A stretch of DNA of 64,000 nucleotides. It comes from Cololabis saira (Eukaryota; Chordata; Actinopteri; Beloniformes; Belonidae). Both the position numbers and the translations under genes were made by a program. Location of the stretch: positions 1,098,501-1,162,500 of the forward strand of contig NC_084592.1 of assembly GCF_033807715.1 (NCBI RefSeq), given 5' to 3'. Below are positions 30,660 through 40,893 of this stretch, in pieces. A model generated the notes under the pieces. The model made no database searches. It had not been told where the DNA came from and worked only from the letters and a program-made list of their open reading frames with translations. The first letter of the stretch is position 1. Every line of letters begins with the position of its first letter.

Positions 30660-30884
30660 CGCAAAGCGCTTTACACTGTAGACTGTAGCTGCCACACAAC
30701 GGCGCTGGGCTGACAACCGGGAGCAGCTAGGATTATTACATTATTATTATTTATATGGGGAATGTTTGACAAGGGGAATTCCCTCTGGGAGCCCCCTCTA
30801 CGTCATAGTGACGAGGGGGATCCTGGACATGTGACAGATGCCCCGATCGTGTGCCGTTGACTAAACGGTTAATATTTAAGATAG

Positions 30885-31035
30885 TTAAGTTTAGAGTAAC
30901 GTAATATGTCAGAAGTTAACATACATTTTATTTTTCTTGGAAAATGCAATATTTTTCAAGATAGTTTCGGCATTAAAATGCATTTTATTAAGGTTTCTAG
31001 CGAGAAATGTGTATTTTATTTACATAATCTTCATT
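30885..31035. repeat. Dispersed repeat, first copy (paired with 33108-33256)
   Basis: Shares with 33108-33256, in the same orientation: TAACGT, GTCAGAAGTTAACATACATT (second copy TTGACATACATT), TTCTTGGAAAATGCAATATT, GGCATTAAAATGCATTTTA and TTTCTAGCGAGAAATGTGTA. The two copies frame the MITE at 31350-33104, so either the segment was duplicated around it or both belong to one larger repeat. Confidence 0.7.
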
Positions 31036-31669
31036 AAGTGAATGTAGGCTATATGTTTAGTTTGTCAGTTATTACGGAGATTATGGAGGTATTTCTATCG
31101 TTGCTATGGTGCTATGGATGCTGTTATAATAATAATAAATAATTATAAATAATTTGATTATTTTGATTTTGATTATATCAGACTTAACCTCCAGAAATGT
31201 ATTAATAATTTATATTAATCATAATATTAATATTTATTATAATAATAAATACACCTGTAGGACAGACCAGTGTTTATAGCCAACATTCAGAGACATTATC
31301 AGACAATGATTAATGACAACCTGAGTAATGTGACATAAGTAATGTTAAGTATACTTAAATTCGGCACACTTTTGAGTAAATATCAGTAGTGTGCATTAAT
31401 TCGGACGTACTATTAAGAGGGGGGGAGTTGTTACCATGGTAACCTGTCACAGCAGCAGTAGCAGCAATCCGCTCCACTCTTTCACGTTTATTCTGGCCGA
31501 AACAAGATGACATTATATAATATTATTAAATATGAATATTATAATATTAATATTATATAATAATATTGCATTGCGGGAAGTTTCTGCTTAGCTAGTGTCC
31601 ATCAATCCACACTAAAAAAATTCTCCGGAATGAGTATGGATAGTACATACTATTGAGTACGTTCTAATG

Positions 31670-33018
31670 CAGGGGTATTCAATTAAAATTCAATGAGGTC
31701 CAGTTAGTAAAATTTCCTTCCAGCAAAGGTCCGAACCTCATAATGTCTAAATTGTGTCCTATAGCCTACCCCTATGTCCATCAAATAAAATCAACAACGT
31801 ACATTTTCATATTGTTTCAACAATATTTATTCTCAATTTTCAAAGTGGGACTTTAACATACACATGGAACTTGTATGGCACTTGAATAGTAAACAAACAG
31901 CTGCCTTTACCATAAATAAAAGTATTCCCAGCTTAATGAACTTAAGGCCAACATTTCAAGTAAAAGAAAACACAGACTATTCAAAATAAAATAAATAAAA
32001 AAGTGCCTCTTTAGGAAAAAGTGCCAACAGAGCCCCTCTTTATTTTTTTTCTTTTACATTTTTTCTACTTCCTTCCTGAATGAGAGAAATGAGCATGTGA
32101 CTGCCCTGCCAGTATTTTGAATCTTGGCTTGAATGGAGTTAGTGCCATTCTCATGCACATGTGTATTTGACTGATTTTTTCACACAACTCGTCTTTTTGT
32201 TTTCCTTCAAGTAACGTCTCAGCAACGGCGTTTAAGCACTCCTTCACAACTGTCCCATCACTAAATGTTTTCTTATGTTGCCTCAAAATCCATGCTACCT
32301 TTAGTGCGCATTAATTTGCCCGTTGCTGGGCTGTAAATGAGTGCGTGATGAGTCGGGTAGATCTGTCATACTGTGCTCTCAGTTCGGTTATTTTGCGTGC
32401 CCTCAGCTTGGACTTCAGTGGATAAGTTTGCTCAAAAGATTTGTGTTTTGTCTCGTAGTGGCGCTTCACATTACCACTTTTGATAATGCCACGTTTTCGG
32501 AATATATGAGACACGCTGGTTTAGAACAGGCTGCCGGAAGAATGAACATAAATTGGTCTGTCCATTCATCTTTAAAAGTTCGGTTTTCCGCATCAACTTT
32601 CCTTATTTTGGAGCAAGTCATGCTGCGCTCTCTCTCTCACGTCTCTCTTCCTCTCTCCACAGTCCACAGCGTGCAGGCCACACAGGGTAAACAAACGATT
32701 TGATTGGCTCAATTGAGTGACGCTATTGCCGTGTTAACTGGATTAGCTTCGCCCCCTGTCTAAAACCGACCCGTGACCGTCAGAAAAAAAATATTTTTTT
32801 TTGTGATCAACTTTTTATTTCTTTTTCATTTATACAGGAGAAGCATCCCCATAGTCCAAGAGAAAAAGACAACAAAACACCACCTGAAAAAAATAAAATA
32901 AAACTCCCATGTACAGTAAAATTTATTCTCATTAATTTATTAGAAATTGGTCACGGGTCCGGATAGAACCTTCACTCGGTCCGGACCCGGACCGGGGTCC
33001 GCCATTTGGTGATGGCAG
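31670..33018 (-). mobile_element. hAT transposon relic with 8-bp target duplication
   Basis: TTCTAATG flanks it on both sides (31662-31669, 33019-33026), and removing it rejoins the surrounding MITE (TTCTAATG then TTTCGGACGC). The left end CAGGGGTATTCAATT is hAT-like; the right end GGTGATGGCAG does not mirror it well, so one end has decayed or been lost. It contains the N-terminal part of a transposase on the minus strand. Confidence 0.6.
32065..32621 (-). pseudogene. hAT transposase N-terminal part (GTF2IRD2-like), broken
   Basis: From an ATG at 32621 the minus strand reads MTCSKIRKVDAENRTFKDEW and ACLIYSENVALSK; after a one-base frameshift near 32478 it continues SGNVKRHYETKH (zinc-finger-like H-x4-H) and LRARKITELRAQYD, QRAN, an in-frame TAA at 32308-32310, then CALKVAWILRQHKK and VAETLLEGKQKDELCEKISQI. 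This order (short zinc finger, then the ANEC.LKVAW helix region) is that of hAT transposases related to GTF2IRD2/ZBED proteins. The catalytic part is missing; from 32160 on the frame continues in unrelated sequence. Confidence 0.65.
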
Positions 33019-33107
33019 TTCTAATGTTTCGGACGCACTAAAAAATCTCGCACACTCATTTTGCATACTCATTAGGGTGGAAGTATGCAATTTCGGACGC
33101 AGCCATA

Positions 33108-33256
33108 GTTAAGCTTATAGTAACGTTACATGGTGTCAGAAGTTGACATACATTTTATTTTTCTTGGAAAATGCAATATTTTAACATAGTTTTGGCATTA
33201 AAATGCATTTTAATAATGTTTCTAGCGAGAAATGTGTATTTTATTTACATAAGGTG
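33108..33256. repeat. Dispersed repeat, second copy
   Basis: Same-orientation copy of 30885-31035 (see there). Confidence 0.7.
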
Positions 33257-33986
33257 CTCTCCCACTGCAGAAGTAGTTGTCCCTAGGCTGGTCATGTGAG
33301 GTAACAAGCTTACTCAACCAAGAATTGGCTCCAGTGTTATTGAGCTTATCATTGACAGTGAACCTAACAGTCTAACAACATCAACAGTGATCAGCTGCGT
33401 CGCACAGTAAGGACTACATTTCCTAACCTAGAAGCAGCTCAAAATAAAGTCTTTGTGAACAGATCTGTGCTTTTCGCAGGAAGTAGCGTGAAAAAATACA
33501 ACCTGATGACACACTCACAACGTGATGATGTATGTGTCAATGTATGTCAAGGTAGGGCGTGCTGTGAACACGGACCCGATCTATAAATAACCCGCAATGT
33601 CAATTAGGACGATTTCCGTGTGCGCAATTTTACTGGATTATTATGCGATTTTTCCAAACGATTTAATGCATTAAAACAGCACTGTGGGACACACTAAATG
33701 CAAGATATTGTGGAAGTGAAACTCTTCCTGTTTAACATGCAAAAATAATTATTTCTCTGTTTTATTTGGTTGTAATTGTACATACATTTTGAAAATCAAT
33801 ATGCAAACAGGATTGTCGGCGCTCCAGCCGGTCATAAAGGTTTAAAAAACTGATGACGACATATGTTGCATAGAAAATTTGCAACAAAGACACTGAACCG
33901 GTTGCAAAAACGTACCGTTCTGTTCCTAAAGCTTTGCACAGGGAAATGAAAAAATACTTGACTGCTCAGAAGTCAAATTCCCTTCA
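33257..33986. other. No gene recognised
   Basis: No ORF of note and no transposon ends seen. CTATAAATAACCCGC near 33581 is TATA-like but isolated. Confidence 0.35.
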
Positions 33987-34106
33987 GAAGATCATTTGAA
34001 GACCACTTGGAGGATGTGAGGATTGTGCTGCAGCATCCGCGACAACATGGAATAAAGCTGTGTGAAATGTTCAAGAATGAGGTTCGCTACTAGGGATGGA
34101 TTATGG
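33987..34106 (+). pseudogene. Gypsy reverse transcriptase fragment
   Basis: The frame reads FRRSFEDHLEDVRIVLQH and CEMFKNEVRY. The HLEDVRxVL...KCEMFKNEVRYLG block is typical of Gypsy RT just after the YxDD motif. About three codons are missing between KL and CEMF, and the frame ends at TAG. It is unrelated to the intact Gypsy element nearby, which is on the other strand. Confidence 0.65.
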
Positions 34107-34178
34107 AGGAACAGCTGGAGCTGGAGCAACCAACAAGGACTGGGAAGCAGCAGAGGACGTGATGAAGGTCATTACAAT

Positions 34179-35050
34179 TGTTGGGCCACAGTCCTGTGTT
34201 AAACATGGGAAGCCTTAAGTTCCACTTTAAAGCCCAGCTCTGAGGCCTCACTCTGAGACACGTCTAGATTTCTTACAGCTGAACGCACAGTTTGAAACAA
34301 AGGAACCTCCATAATGACTCAAATCCCCGGCAGGCTTTGCATTTAAGGCCCTCCGGTGATAAGGAATAGCACCCTCATTGGGCATAGACCTCAAAACGCA
34401 GGAGGGGCCATTGTCGATTTATGGCTCCCCGGGCTCAGCTATAAAGAGCAGGCTCCCTCCTTTCTCCCAAACTCTTTTTCCTCCTCTCTTGCTCCCAAGA
34501 TCTCTTCTACTGTACCTCGAACCTGTCCACGGTCCAATTGAGTTCTCTGTGAACTATGAAGAAGACCAGAGCTCCTACTTTAGCATAAAGAGCTACTAGC
34601 TATGGGCCGGCCTTCTCCATTATCGTGCCTGAAGAAGCATCTGGTTGCCTTGAATGGCAACCACAGTCTGCCGCGCTGCAACGAGTGACCCGCAAACGTT
34701 CCGAGCCCCAGATGAGCCGAACTAGGGACCCTTGCATGCCGACGTGAACACCTTCGGACCAACCTGGAGCTGAAGGAGCCCCAGCTGCTGTGCCCATGCA
34801 TTCCCCTCATCCACACTGAGAGAGAGAGCTGCTTTACCAGGATCACCTGCGGAGCGTAACCACCCAGCTGTTCACCAAGGAACACTGACCAGCTAGACCA
34901 CAGTTAACTAGTTTAGTTTTACGTTGGGAGCCGGACCGCTGATCCCGTCACAACTCTGTTTATTAGTTTAAATGTGTTTGTTTATTTTATCGTTTGTCTA
35001 CTGCTACATCCACGTTGCTGCATCTTGATGACATGCTCTTCCACAACAGA
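34179..35050 (+). repeat. LTR-like dispersed repeat, copy 2, with TATA box
   Basis: Begins TGTTGGGCCACA like 19438-19725, and is alike over about 290 bp. GCTATAAAGAGCAGGCTCCC forms a TATA box followed by a conserved block. Downstream are purine-rich GAGAGAGAGAG and several possible 3' ends; the right edge is a guess. Its position just after a Gypsy RT fragment suggests a 3' LTR remnant. Confidence 0.4.
34439..34446 (+). promoter_or_regulatory. TATA box in the LTR-like repeat
   Basis: CTATAAAG within a block conserved in the copy at 19.6 kb except for the TATA itself. Confidence 0.4.
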
Positions 35051-35113
35051 AAACAAAGACCTTCCTCATTTCCTAGTTGAATGACCAGAGGGAGCGTTTC
35101 ACATTGGTGCGTC

Positions 35114-35915
35114 TGTAACAGGTTTGGATCCGTTGCAACAAATGATGAGTCATGAATAGGTTTTGCTACGTTTATTTCTGCAGAAGACAGAAAAACACAA
35201 GAATAAGTCTTCTGGACCCTCTTTTAAACTCCTGCTCCACTCATCAGAGCAACGCAGCACTCTCTAATTTAAACACAATAAAAACAATTAATTTGACAAA
35301 GGAAACATACCTGCAGAAGACAGAAAAACACAAGAATAAGTCTTCTGGACCCTCTTTTAAACTCCTGCTCCCTGAACAAACAAAACAAAAACGGGAAAGT
35401 GAACACTCAGATCGAGGCTCTGCAGCGCCGTCTGGTTTACACTGCCACCTACTGGTTTAAACCGGTTACCGCCTGCCGCTGTACACCAAGGGCGCGAAAA
35501 TAAAACATCCACAAAAAGCATATTAAATCATCAAAACAACACAAAACAGCCACGTAATATCAGTAGTATTTAAAGTATACAACATGCGCCAAAAATATCA
35601 ACATATATGGATAATTTCTTAAAGAAATCTCTTAAGAAAAGCAGCAGCAGTTCCCAACACAACTTACACTCATCAGAGCAACGCAGCACTGAGGAGCTGA
35701 AGTAAAGAGATACGGAAGCCCAGGAGGTACAAAAAGAGGGTAGGGCCAAAAAGGCAGTTTCCTCAAAATACGCAAATAAAAATAACAATAAAATAAAATA
35801 ACAAATTTAGATAAAATTCACAAACATTCAACAAAATAAATAAATGATAAATAAAATCCCTAAATATAATTTGAAAACAAAAATGATTAAAGTGGGATTT
35901 TTCAACTCTGTTACA
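35114..35915 (-). repeat. 3' LTR of the Gypsy element
   Basis: 802 bp, TGTAACAGG at its plus-strand left and CTCTGTTACA at its right. It contains an internal direct repeat of about 60 bp (TGCAGAAGACAGAAAAACAC...) at about 35180-35240 and 35311-35372, and CTCATCAGAGCAACGCAGCA twice. The AATAAA signal (minus strand, 35171-35176) lies about 60 nt before the LTR 3' end. The small ORFs inside are present in both LTRs and have no motif. Confidence 0.95.
35171..35176 (-). terminator. Probable polyA signal AATAAA of the Gypsy transcript
   Basis: AATAAA on the minus strand, near the 3' end of the 3' LTR, in the position expected for the R region. Confidence 0.45.
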
Positions 35916-35927
35916 TCCACCCCCACT
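35916..35927 (-). promoter_or_regulatory. Polypurine tract of the Gypsy element
   Basis: AGTGGGGGTGGA on the minus strand directly in front of the 3' LTR start (TGTAACA), where plus-strand DNA synthesis is primed. Confidence 0.8.
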
Positions 35928-36231
35928 GAATTTTATCAAAATTTACCAGCAGATACAAAGTATCCAGCACGGAAAATATTACAAACGTACAGTACACAAC
36001 ACAAAGGGTCAACTTCAAGAAGAAACCAACACTGAATGTATCCCAAAAGGATGAAGTGGTATGAGAGCAGCGCTTAACCCTCAATCCAACAACTGGCAAC
36101 AGGGTGCCTTGTACACCCCACCAGACCCAACCGCACAATGTAGAAAAGAAAACAAAAACCTAAGCCTATGGAATCAGGCTTCAGTCATTAAAGGTCCGGA
36201 ACACAGAGTTGCAAACATCTTTAACATTGAA

Positions 36232-39200
36232 CTAGTCCTGAACAACATCCTGTCTGGACATAGTTTGTATGAGTCTATTCACAGGCTTGACTAAACGGCC
36301 AACTCTAGACCTGACCTGTGTCTGTGAGGTCTGGTCAACAGTGCGCAGAGTGTCTGATGTAGCGTCTGTCATGGTCACAGTGTCAAGAACAGAGTCTGAT
36401 TGTCTCACAGCTGCCGGCGCAGTCTCGGATTGAACAGTCAATTCGTCCACAGGCGAGACTGAGGAGTCCTTAGGGTCAGGGGTCAAACTAGTCAAGTCTG
36501 AAAAACTAGGCGCTGATAACTGTGTAATCCAATCAATCGTTCTCCCCTCAGAGTCCACAGACCCCAGGTCCGCCAAGAGAGCTTTGCTGTCCTCCACAGC
36601 CACAGGTGAGCTTTGGCCAATCTCAGTGTCAAGACAGTTACTAGCCCCAGCAAGAACCACGCTCCCAGTCCCAAGCAGGGCCTCTCCCGTCCCTCCAATG
36701 TCAGAAGTACCGGGAACTGAGGATTCTGTGTTAGGCGTGGATGAGGCAAGGTCAGACATTACAACAGCATCCCCCACAGGGAGGAAATTGGCCAGCATCA
36801 GTAGGTTCCTGTGAACCACCTTCTCCCGTCCATTAACTGCATCACGGATCCTGTATGTATGTGTCCCTGAGTTCACATCCACAACAGTGTAGATGGTCGA
36901 CTCCCACCGATCAGCAAGCTTCCTTTTTCCTCTCTCCGTCCTGTTGGCCAAGAGCACTTTGTCACCGATCTCAACCTTAGATCCCTTCACTGCCCTGTTG
37001 TACAGGCGGGCCTGTCTGTTCTGCTTTTTTGTAGCATGTTCCTGAGCAATCACCACTGCTGCTTTCAAATCGTCGGTGAGGCGTGCCACGTACTTCTCAT
37101 AACATGTCACAGCAGAATCATGGAGGACAGCACGGAAGATGACATCTACCGGCAAGCGGGGGACACGACCGAACATGAGGTAAAAGGGGGGGTACCCCGT
37201 CGTCTCATGAGCTGTACAATTGTAAACGAATGTCAGAGTCTGCAAACGTCGTGGCCAGTCAGCTTTCTCTTCAGGACGCAAAGCACGGATCATGCCACCC
37301 AGGGTCCGATTGAACCTCTCAACACTCCCGTTTCCCATTGGATGGTAGGGGGTCGTGTGAGATTTCCTGACACCAGAAACCCTGAGAAGCTCACTCAGCA
37401 GCTGACTCTCAAAGTTAGCACCCTGGTCACTATGAATTCTTTCCGGGAATCCAAAGACACAGAAATACCGGTCCCAAAGAACCCTCGCCACTTGTTTAGC
37501 TGTCTGGTCTCTGCATTGAAACGCCTGAGCCATCCTCGTGAAATGGTCTGTTACCACCAAAACATCGACAGATCTGTTTCTTGAGTCTTCGGCAGACCAA
37601 AAGTCTATACAGACAAGCTCCAGCGGTCTTGTTGATGTAATGCTCTCTAGCGGAGCCCGCCCCTCAGGCTCAACAGTCTTGCTAACAACACATCGCTGAC
37701 AATGACGGACATAATCTTTCACATCCCTGTCGAGGTTCGGCCAGAAAAACCTCTGTCTAGTTAAGCTAAGGGTTCTGAACTGGGCTTGATGTCCAGCTTT
37801 GTCATGAACACCCTGCAAAACCTCAGTCTTCAGCGAGTCAGGGACAACATACTGGAAGCGCTTTGCTCTGGTTTTCTGGTCCCTCGAAACCCTGTACAGC
37901 ACACCATCAATCACAGTGAGCCTATCCCAGTGTTTAAGGTATCTAGTGACAGAGACAGACTCTTTAAACCTTTCTCTCCTCGAAGGCCTCCGATGCCTCT
38001 CAACATAGAACAGAACACGCGAGAGACATCCATCCTCCAACTGCTTATCACGGAGGTCCCCCTCAGTGTAGGCAGGCAAGGCGTCATGTCCAGTTTGAAC
38101 CAGCTGAGGTAGGAACTGCAACACTGCTACAGCCCGAGTTCGTGGACCAGCATCCCACTCAATGTGCGACTGAAGTACAGCAGACACATCCTCCAGCGCA
38201 ACAGACTGAGCTTGCATGAGAAGTGGGCTGCATGAGGACTGGGCAATTTCACTCACTGGAGATGTGTTATTGCGGCCACAGGATGAACGGAAAGCGTTCT
38301 GAACCGACGTAGATGACACATCCTTGACAGCAGCGAGCAGACCTGTATATGGCTCAGCGAGCAATCTATGGCCAACACTCTCCCTGACAAACGGCGTGCG
38401 ACTCAAAGCATCAGCCACGACATTTTGCTGACCTGGGACATACTTAATGTCAAAGTCATAGCTTGCCAACTTGGCCACCCAGCGCTGCTCACAACAGTCC
38501 AGCTTTGGTTTTGTCAGAATGTGAGTCAACGGGTTATTGTCTGTCCATACTGTGAATTTGTTGCCTTTCAGCCAGTGACTGAACTTGTCGCAGACTGACC
38601 ACTTCAGAGCCAGAAATTCTAAACGGTGAGCTGGATAGTTCTTTTGAGATTGAGATAATGACTTGCTAGCAAAAGCAATGGGTCTCGCTCGTGTTTCACC
38701 CTCCTGAACCTGAGATAAAACAGCTCCTATTCCATCCAGAGATGCATCAGTTGACAACATGAAGGGGCGGCCGAAGTCAGGGTGAGCCAAAACAACACTG
38801 TGAACCAACGAAGTCTTCAGGCTTTCAAAAGCCTGCTGCTGTTCTGAAGTCCAGTCAGATGCAAACAGCTTCCTGCTGGACATTCTGGTTTTGTGACGGC
38901 CGCTCTTCCTCTTCGCACCCTTCAACAGATCAAAGAGCGGCTTGGCGCTCGCAGAGTATCCGGGCACAAAGTGCTGATAGTAATTAACCATCCCTAAAAA
39001 GGACCTCACTCGTTTCTGGGATGGAGTCACACCATCAGGCTCCATGAGGTCAGCACTTGTCATGTTGGCGATGCTTTCGACCTTACTGGGATCGGTCGAA
39101 ACACCCCTCTCATCCACAATGTGGCCCAGAAACTTCACCGACCTCCTGAGGAAGAAGCACTTTTTGGGAGCCAACTTCAAGTTATTGCCACGCAGCCTGT

Positions 39201-40893
39201 CAAAAACCATTTCTAGGCGCACCAAAGCAGTCTCTTCGTCAGATGCAAACACCAGCAAATCATCTAAGTAACATAGCAGGCTCAGATAGTTTTGGTCCCC
39301 AAAAATGCTGGTCATCATGCGCATAAAGCTCCCAGGGCTGTTGCAGAGGCCCTGTGGCAGACGGTTGTACTCATAAAGGCCCATAGGAGTGGTAAAGGCT
39401 GAGTACTTCCTGTCATCCTCGTGGAGCGGCATGTTGTAGAAGCCAGAGGTCAAATCCATCGTGCTGAAAAGACAGTTGCCCCCCAGTGCAGCCAAACAAT
39501 CAGCTTGATGGGGGAGGGGATGAGCATCCTTAAAGGTCCTTTTGTTCAACCAGCGAAAGTCCGTGCAGATGCGGAGATCCCCATTTTTCTTCCATACAAG
39601 CACCAATGGTGATGCATACTCACTGGTCGACTTCCTGATGATCTCCCTTTCCTCCATCTCAGTAAGCACCTGACGTAACTTATGGTACTGGCTGGGGGGC
39701 ACTCTCCTGTATGGGAGCCTGAACGGTTTGCTGTCCGACAGGTGTATGCGGTGTACAAAGCCCTTTGCCTCCCCACAATCCAGATGGTGGCATGAAAAGA
39801 CATCCTCATATTGCAAAACAAGGTCAGCTAACCTCCCCTTACAGTCCTCCGACACTTCACATGACCCAATGTCAACAGTACCAAGCCCGATTGAACTAAG
39901 CTTGTCCTGGGGAGAGTTCACACCAGCAGCAGCTGGTACAACTGACATGGGACAGCTGACCAGGGGGACCTGCGAGCGTTCAGCAACATCCATGTCCTCA
40001 AGAGCCACACAGGGGTAGACATCAGCCAGCTTTGCATTGCGTCTCAGCAGTACCGGTCTGTCAGATGTATTGATGAGCTTTAGCGGAACCCACCGATCAC
40101 CCCACAGCGGAGTTACAATCTTTGCAACCAGAACACCTCTGGGAGCTGAACGAGAAGACGTGAGCTCCGTCATAACAGTGCTACCCGGAGAAACAGCAGT
40201 GTTCTTCGGCAGTTTTCCCCAGATGAGATATTCGCGGCCAGGCTCAAGGCAGGTGGCTGAATTACACTTGACTGTGCCAATCCTGTCAGGAATATCATCA
40301 CCCCTCCAGGGGCTCAAACCCGAGAGCATAGACAGGAAACGCTCAACCTCCGTGTCTCTGGATGGACAGGGGCCCGACACTGTCTTCCAGTATGACTCAC
40401 ACTGCTTAGACTTACGCAGGACGTGTTTTATCACATTAGTCCCCAGAATCAGTTCATCATGTTGTCCTGGAACAACAAGTGTGGGGACTAACATTTTACA
40501 GCCATACACTTCCATCTCCACATCAAAAACACACTTCGGTTTAACGCGAAGTCCTCCACATCCCACAAGCACCACATCCACATTAATCCGTTTTTGGTCA
40601 GATATTACCCCAGCCTCTCTCAATTTAATCTCAGCTACTTCACTGATACTGCATGCCATAGAACCACTGTCCAACATTCCTCCCATCACCAATGTCCCAT
40701 TCATTGCCACAGGCGTGTAGAAAAGGCTGTCACTACTGCCAACTCTGTGAATATTCTGAAACACAATGTCAGCATCACTACCGGAGCCTCTTAGAGATGT
40801 GTAAATCGTCTCTGCATCAGACATGTCATCAGTTTGGGAGTTTGTAGTGTGACCTGTATTGCCTCCCTCCAAACACAGGTCGGCTAGTTTCCC
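36232..40893 (-). CDS. pol: Gypsy pol: protease, reverse transcriptase, RNase H, integrase
   Basis: An open frame of 1546 codons counted from a TTG at 40872; the frame is open from the slippery site at 40893 and the first in-frame ATG is residue 17, so expression by -1 frameshift from gag is likely. Aspartic protease: GGMLDSGSMA, Asp68. RT: TDFRWLNK (437-444), LPQGLCNSP (505-513), catalytic YLDD (535-538). RNase H: STDASLDGIGA, Asp709, and TVWTDNNPL, Asp777. Integrase: zinc-binding His1023, His1028, Cys1058, Cys1061; catalytic Asp1090, Asp1149, Glu1185 with the usual 35-residue spacing between the last two. A GPY/F-like C-terminal module follows near 1320-1350, then an acidic Ser/Thr-rich tail of about 180 residues with no domain I know. 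No stop or frameshift is seen; all catalytic residues are present. Confidence 0.95.
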   Translation of the reverse strand, partial: GKLADLCLEGGNTGHTTNSQTDDMSDAETIYTSLRGSGSDADIVFQNIHRVGSSDSLFYTPVAMNGTLVMGGMLDSGSMACSISEVAEIKLREAGVISDQKRINVDVVLVGCGGLRVKPKCVFDVEMEVYGCKMLVPTLVVPGQHDELILGTNVIKHVLRKSKQCESYWKTVSGPCPSRDTEVERFLSMLSGLSPWRGDDIPDRIGTVKCNSATCLEPGREYLIWGKLPKNTAVSPGSTVMTELTSSRSAPRGVLVAKIVTPLWGDRWVPLKLINTSDRPVLLRRNAKLADVYPCVALEDMDVAERSQVPLVSCPMSVVPAAAGVNSPQDKLSSIGLGTVDIGSCEVSEDCKGRLADLVLQYEDVFSCHHLDCGEAKGFVHRIHLSDSKPFRLPYRRVPPSQYHKLRQVLTEMEEREIIRKSTSEYASPLVLVWKKNGDLRICTDFRWLNKRTFKDAHPLPHQADCLAALGGNCLFSTMDLTSGFYNMPLHEDDRKYSAFTTPMGLYEYNRLPQGLCNSPGSFMRMMTSIFGDQNYLSLLCYLDDLLVFASDEETALVRLEMVFDRLRGNNLKLAPKKCFFLRRSVKFLGHIVDERGVSTDPSKVESIANMTSADLMEPDGVTPSQKRVRSFLGMVNYYQHFVPGYSASAKPLFDLLKGAKRKSGRHKTRMSSRKLFASDWTSEQQQAFESLKTSLVHSVVLAHPDFGRPFMLSTDASLDGIGAVLSQVQEGETRARPIAFASKSLSQSQKNYPAHRLEFLALKWSVCDKFSHWLKGNKFTVWTDNNPLTHILTKPKLDCCEQRWVAKLASYDFDIKYVPGQQNVVADALSRTPFVRESVGHRLLAEPYTGLLAAVKDVSSTSVQNAFRSSCGRNNTSPVSEIAQSSCSPLLMQAQSVALEDVSAVLQSHIEWDAGPRTRAVAVLQFLPQLVQTGHDALPAYTEGDLRDKQLEDGCLSRVLFYVERHRRPSRRERFKESVSVTRYLKHWDRLTVIDGVLYRVSRDQKTRAKRFQYVVPDSLKTEVLQGVHDKAGHQAQFRTLSLTRQRFFWPNLDRDVKDYVRHCQRCVVSKTVEPEGRAPLESITSTRPLELVCIDFWSAEDSRNRSVDVLVVTDHFTRMAQAFQCRDQTAKQVARVLWDRYFCVFGFPERIHSDQGANFESQLLSELLRVSGVRKSHTTPYHPMGNGSVERFNRTLGGMIRALRPEEKADWPRRLQTLTFVYNCTAHETTGYPPFYLMFGRVPRLPVDVIFRAVLHDSAVTCYEKYVARLTDDLKAAVVIAQEHATKKQNRQARLYNRAVKGSKVEIGDKVLLANRTERGKRKLADRWESTIYTVVDVNSGTHTYRIRDAVNGREKVVHRNLLMLANFLPVGDAVVMSDLASSTPNTESSVPGTSDIGGTGEALLGTGSVVLAGASNCLDTEIGQSSPVAVEDSKALLADLGSVDSEGRTIDWITQLSAPSFSDLTSLTPDPKDSSVSPVDELTVQSETAPAAVRQSDSVLDTVTMTDATSDTLRTVDQTSQTQVRSRVGRLVKPVNRLIQTMSRQDVVQD
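40832..40893 (-). promoter_or_regulatory. Programmed -1 frameshift signal between gag and pol
   Basis: On the minus strand the gag stop is preceded directly by G GGA AAC (40893-40887), a canonical X XXY YYZ slippery heptamer. Slipping by -1 enters the pol frame (GGG AAA CTA GCC). After a 5-nt spacer (TAGCC) comes GACCTGT (40881-40875), which pairs perfectly with ACAGGTC (40857-40851). Loop bases GTTTGG (40874-40869) can pair with CCAAAC (40837-40832), or GGGAG (40867-40863) with CTCCC (40840-40836), giving an H-type pseudoknot. Heptamer, spacing and structure all fit known retroviral signals. Confidence 0.8.

Larger units (their letters stand above)
31350..33104. mobile_element. MITE with ...TTCGGACGCAGCC end, split by a hAT relic
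   Basis: The right end reads GTATGCAATTTCGGACGC AGCC, and ATTCGGACGTACTATTAAGA recurs near 31400; CATACTCATTAGGG and GTATGGATAGTACATAC are typical of a fish MITE family (GGCTGCGTCCGAAAT ends). Coordinates of the left edge are approximate. The centre holds AT-rich ATTATATAATATTATTAAATA palindromic sequence. A hAT relic is inserted at 31670. Confidence 0.5.
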
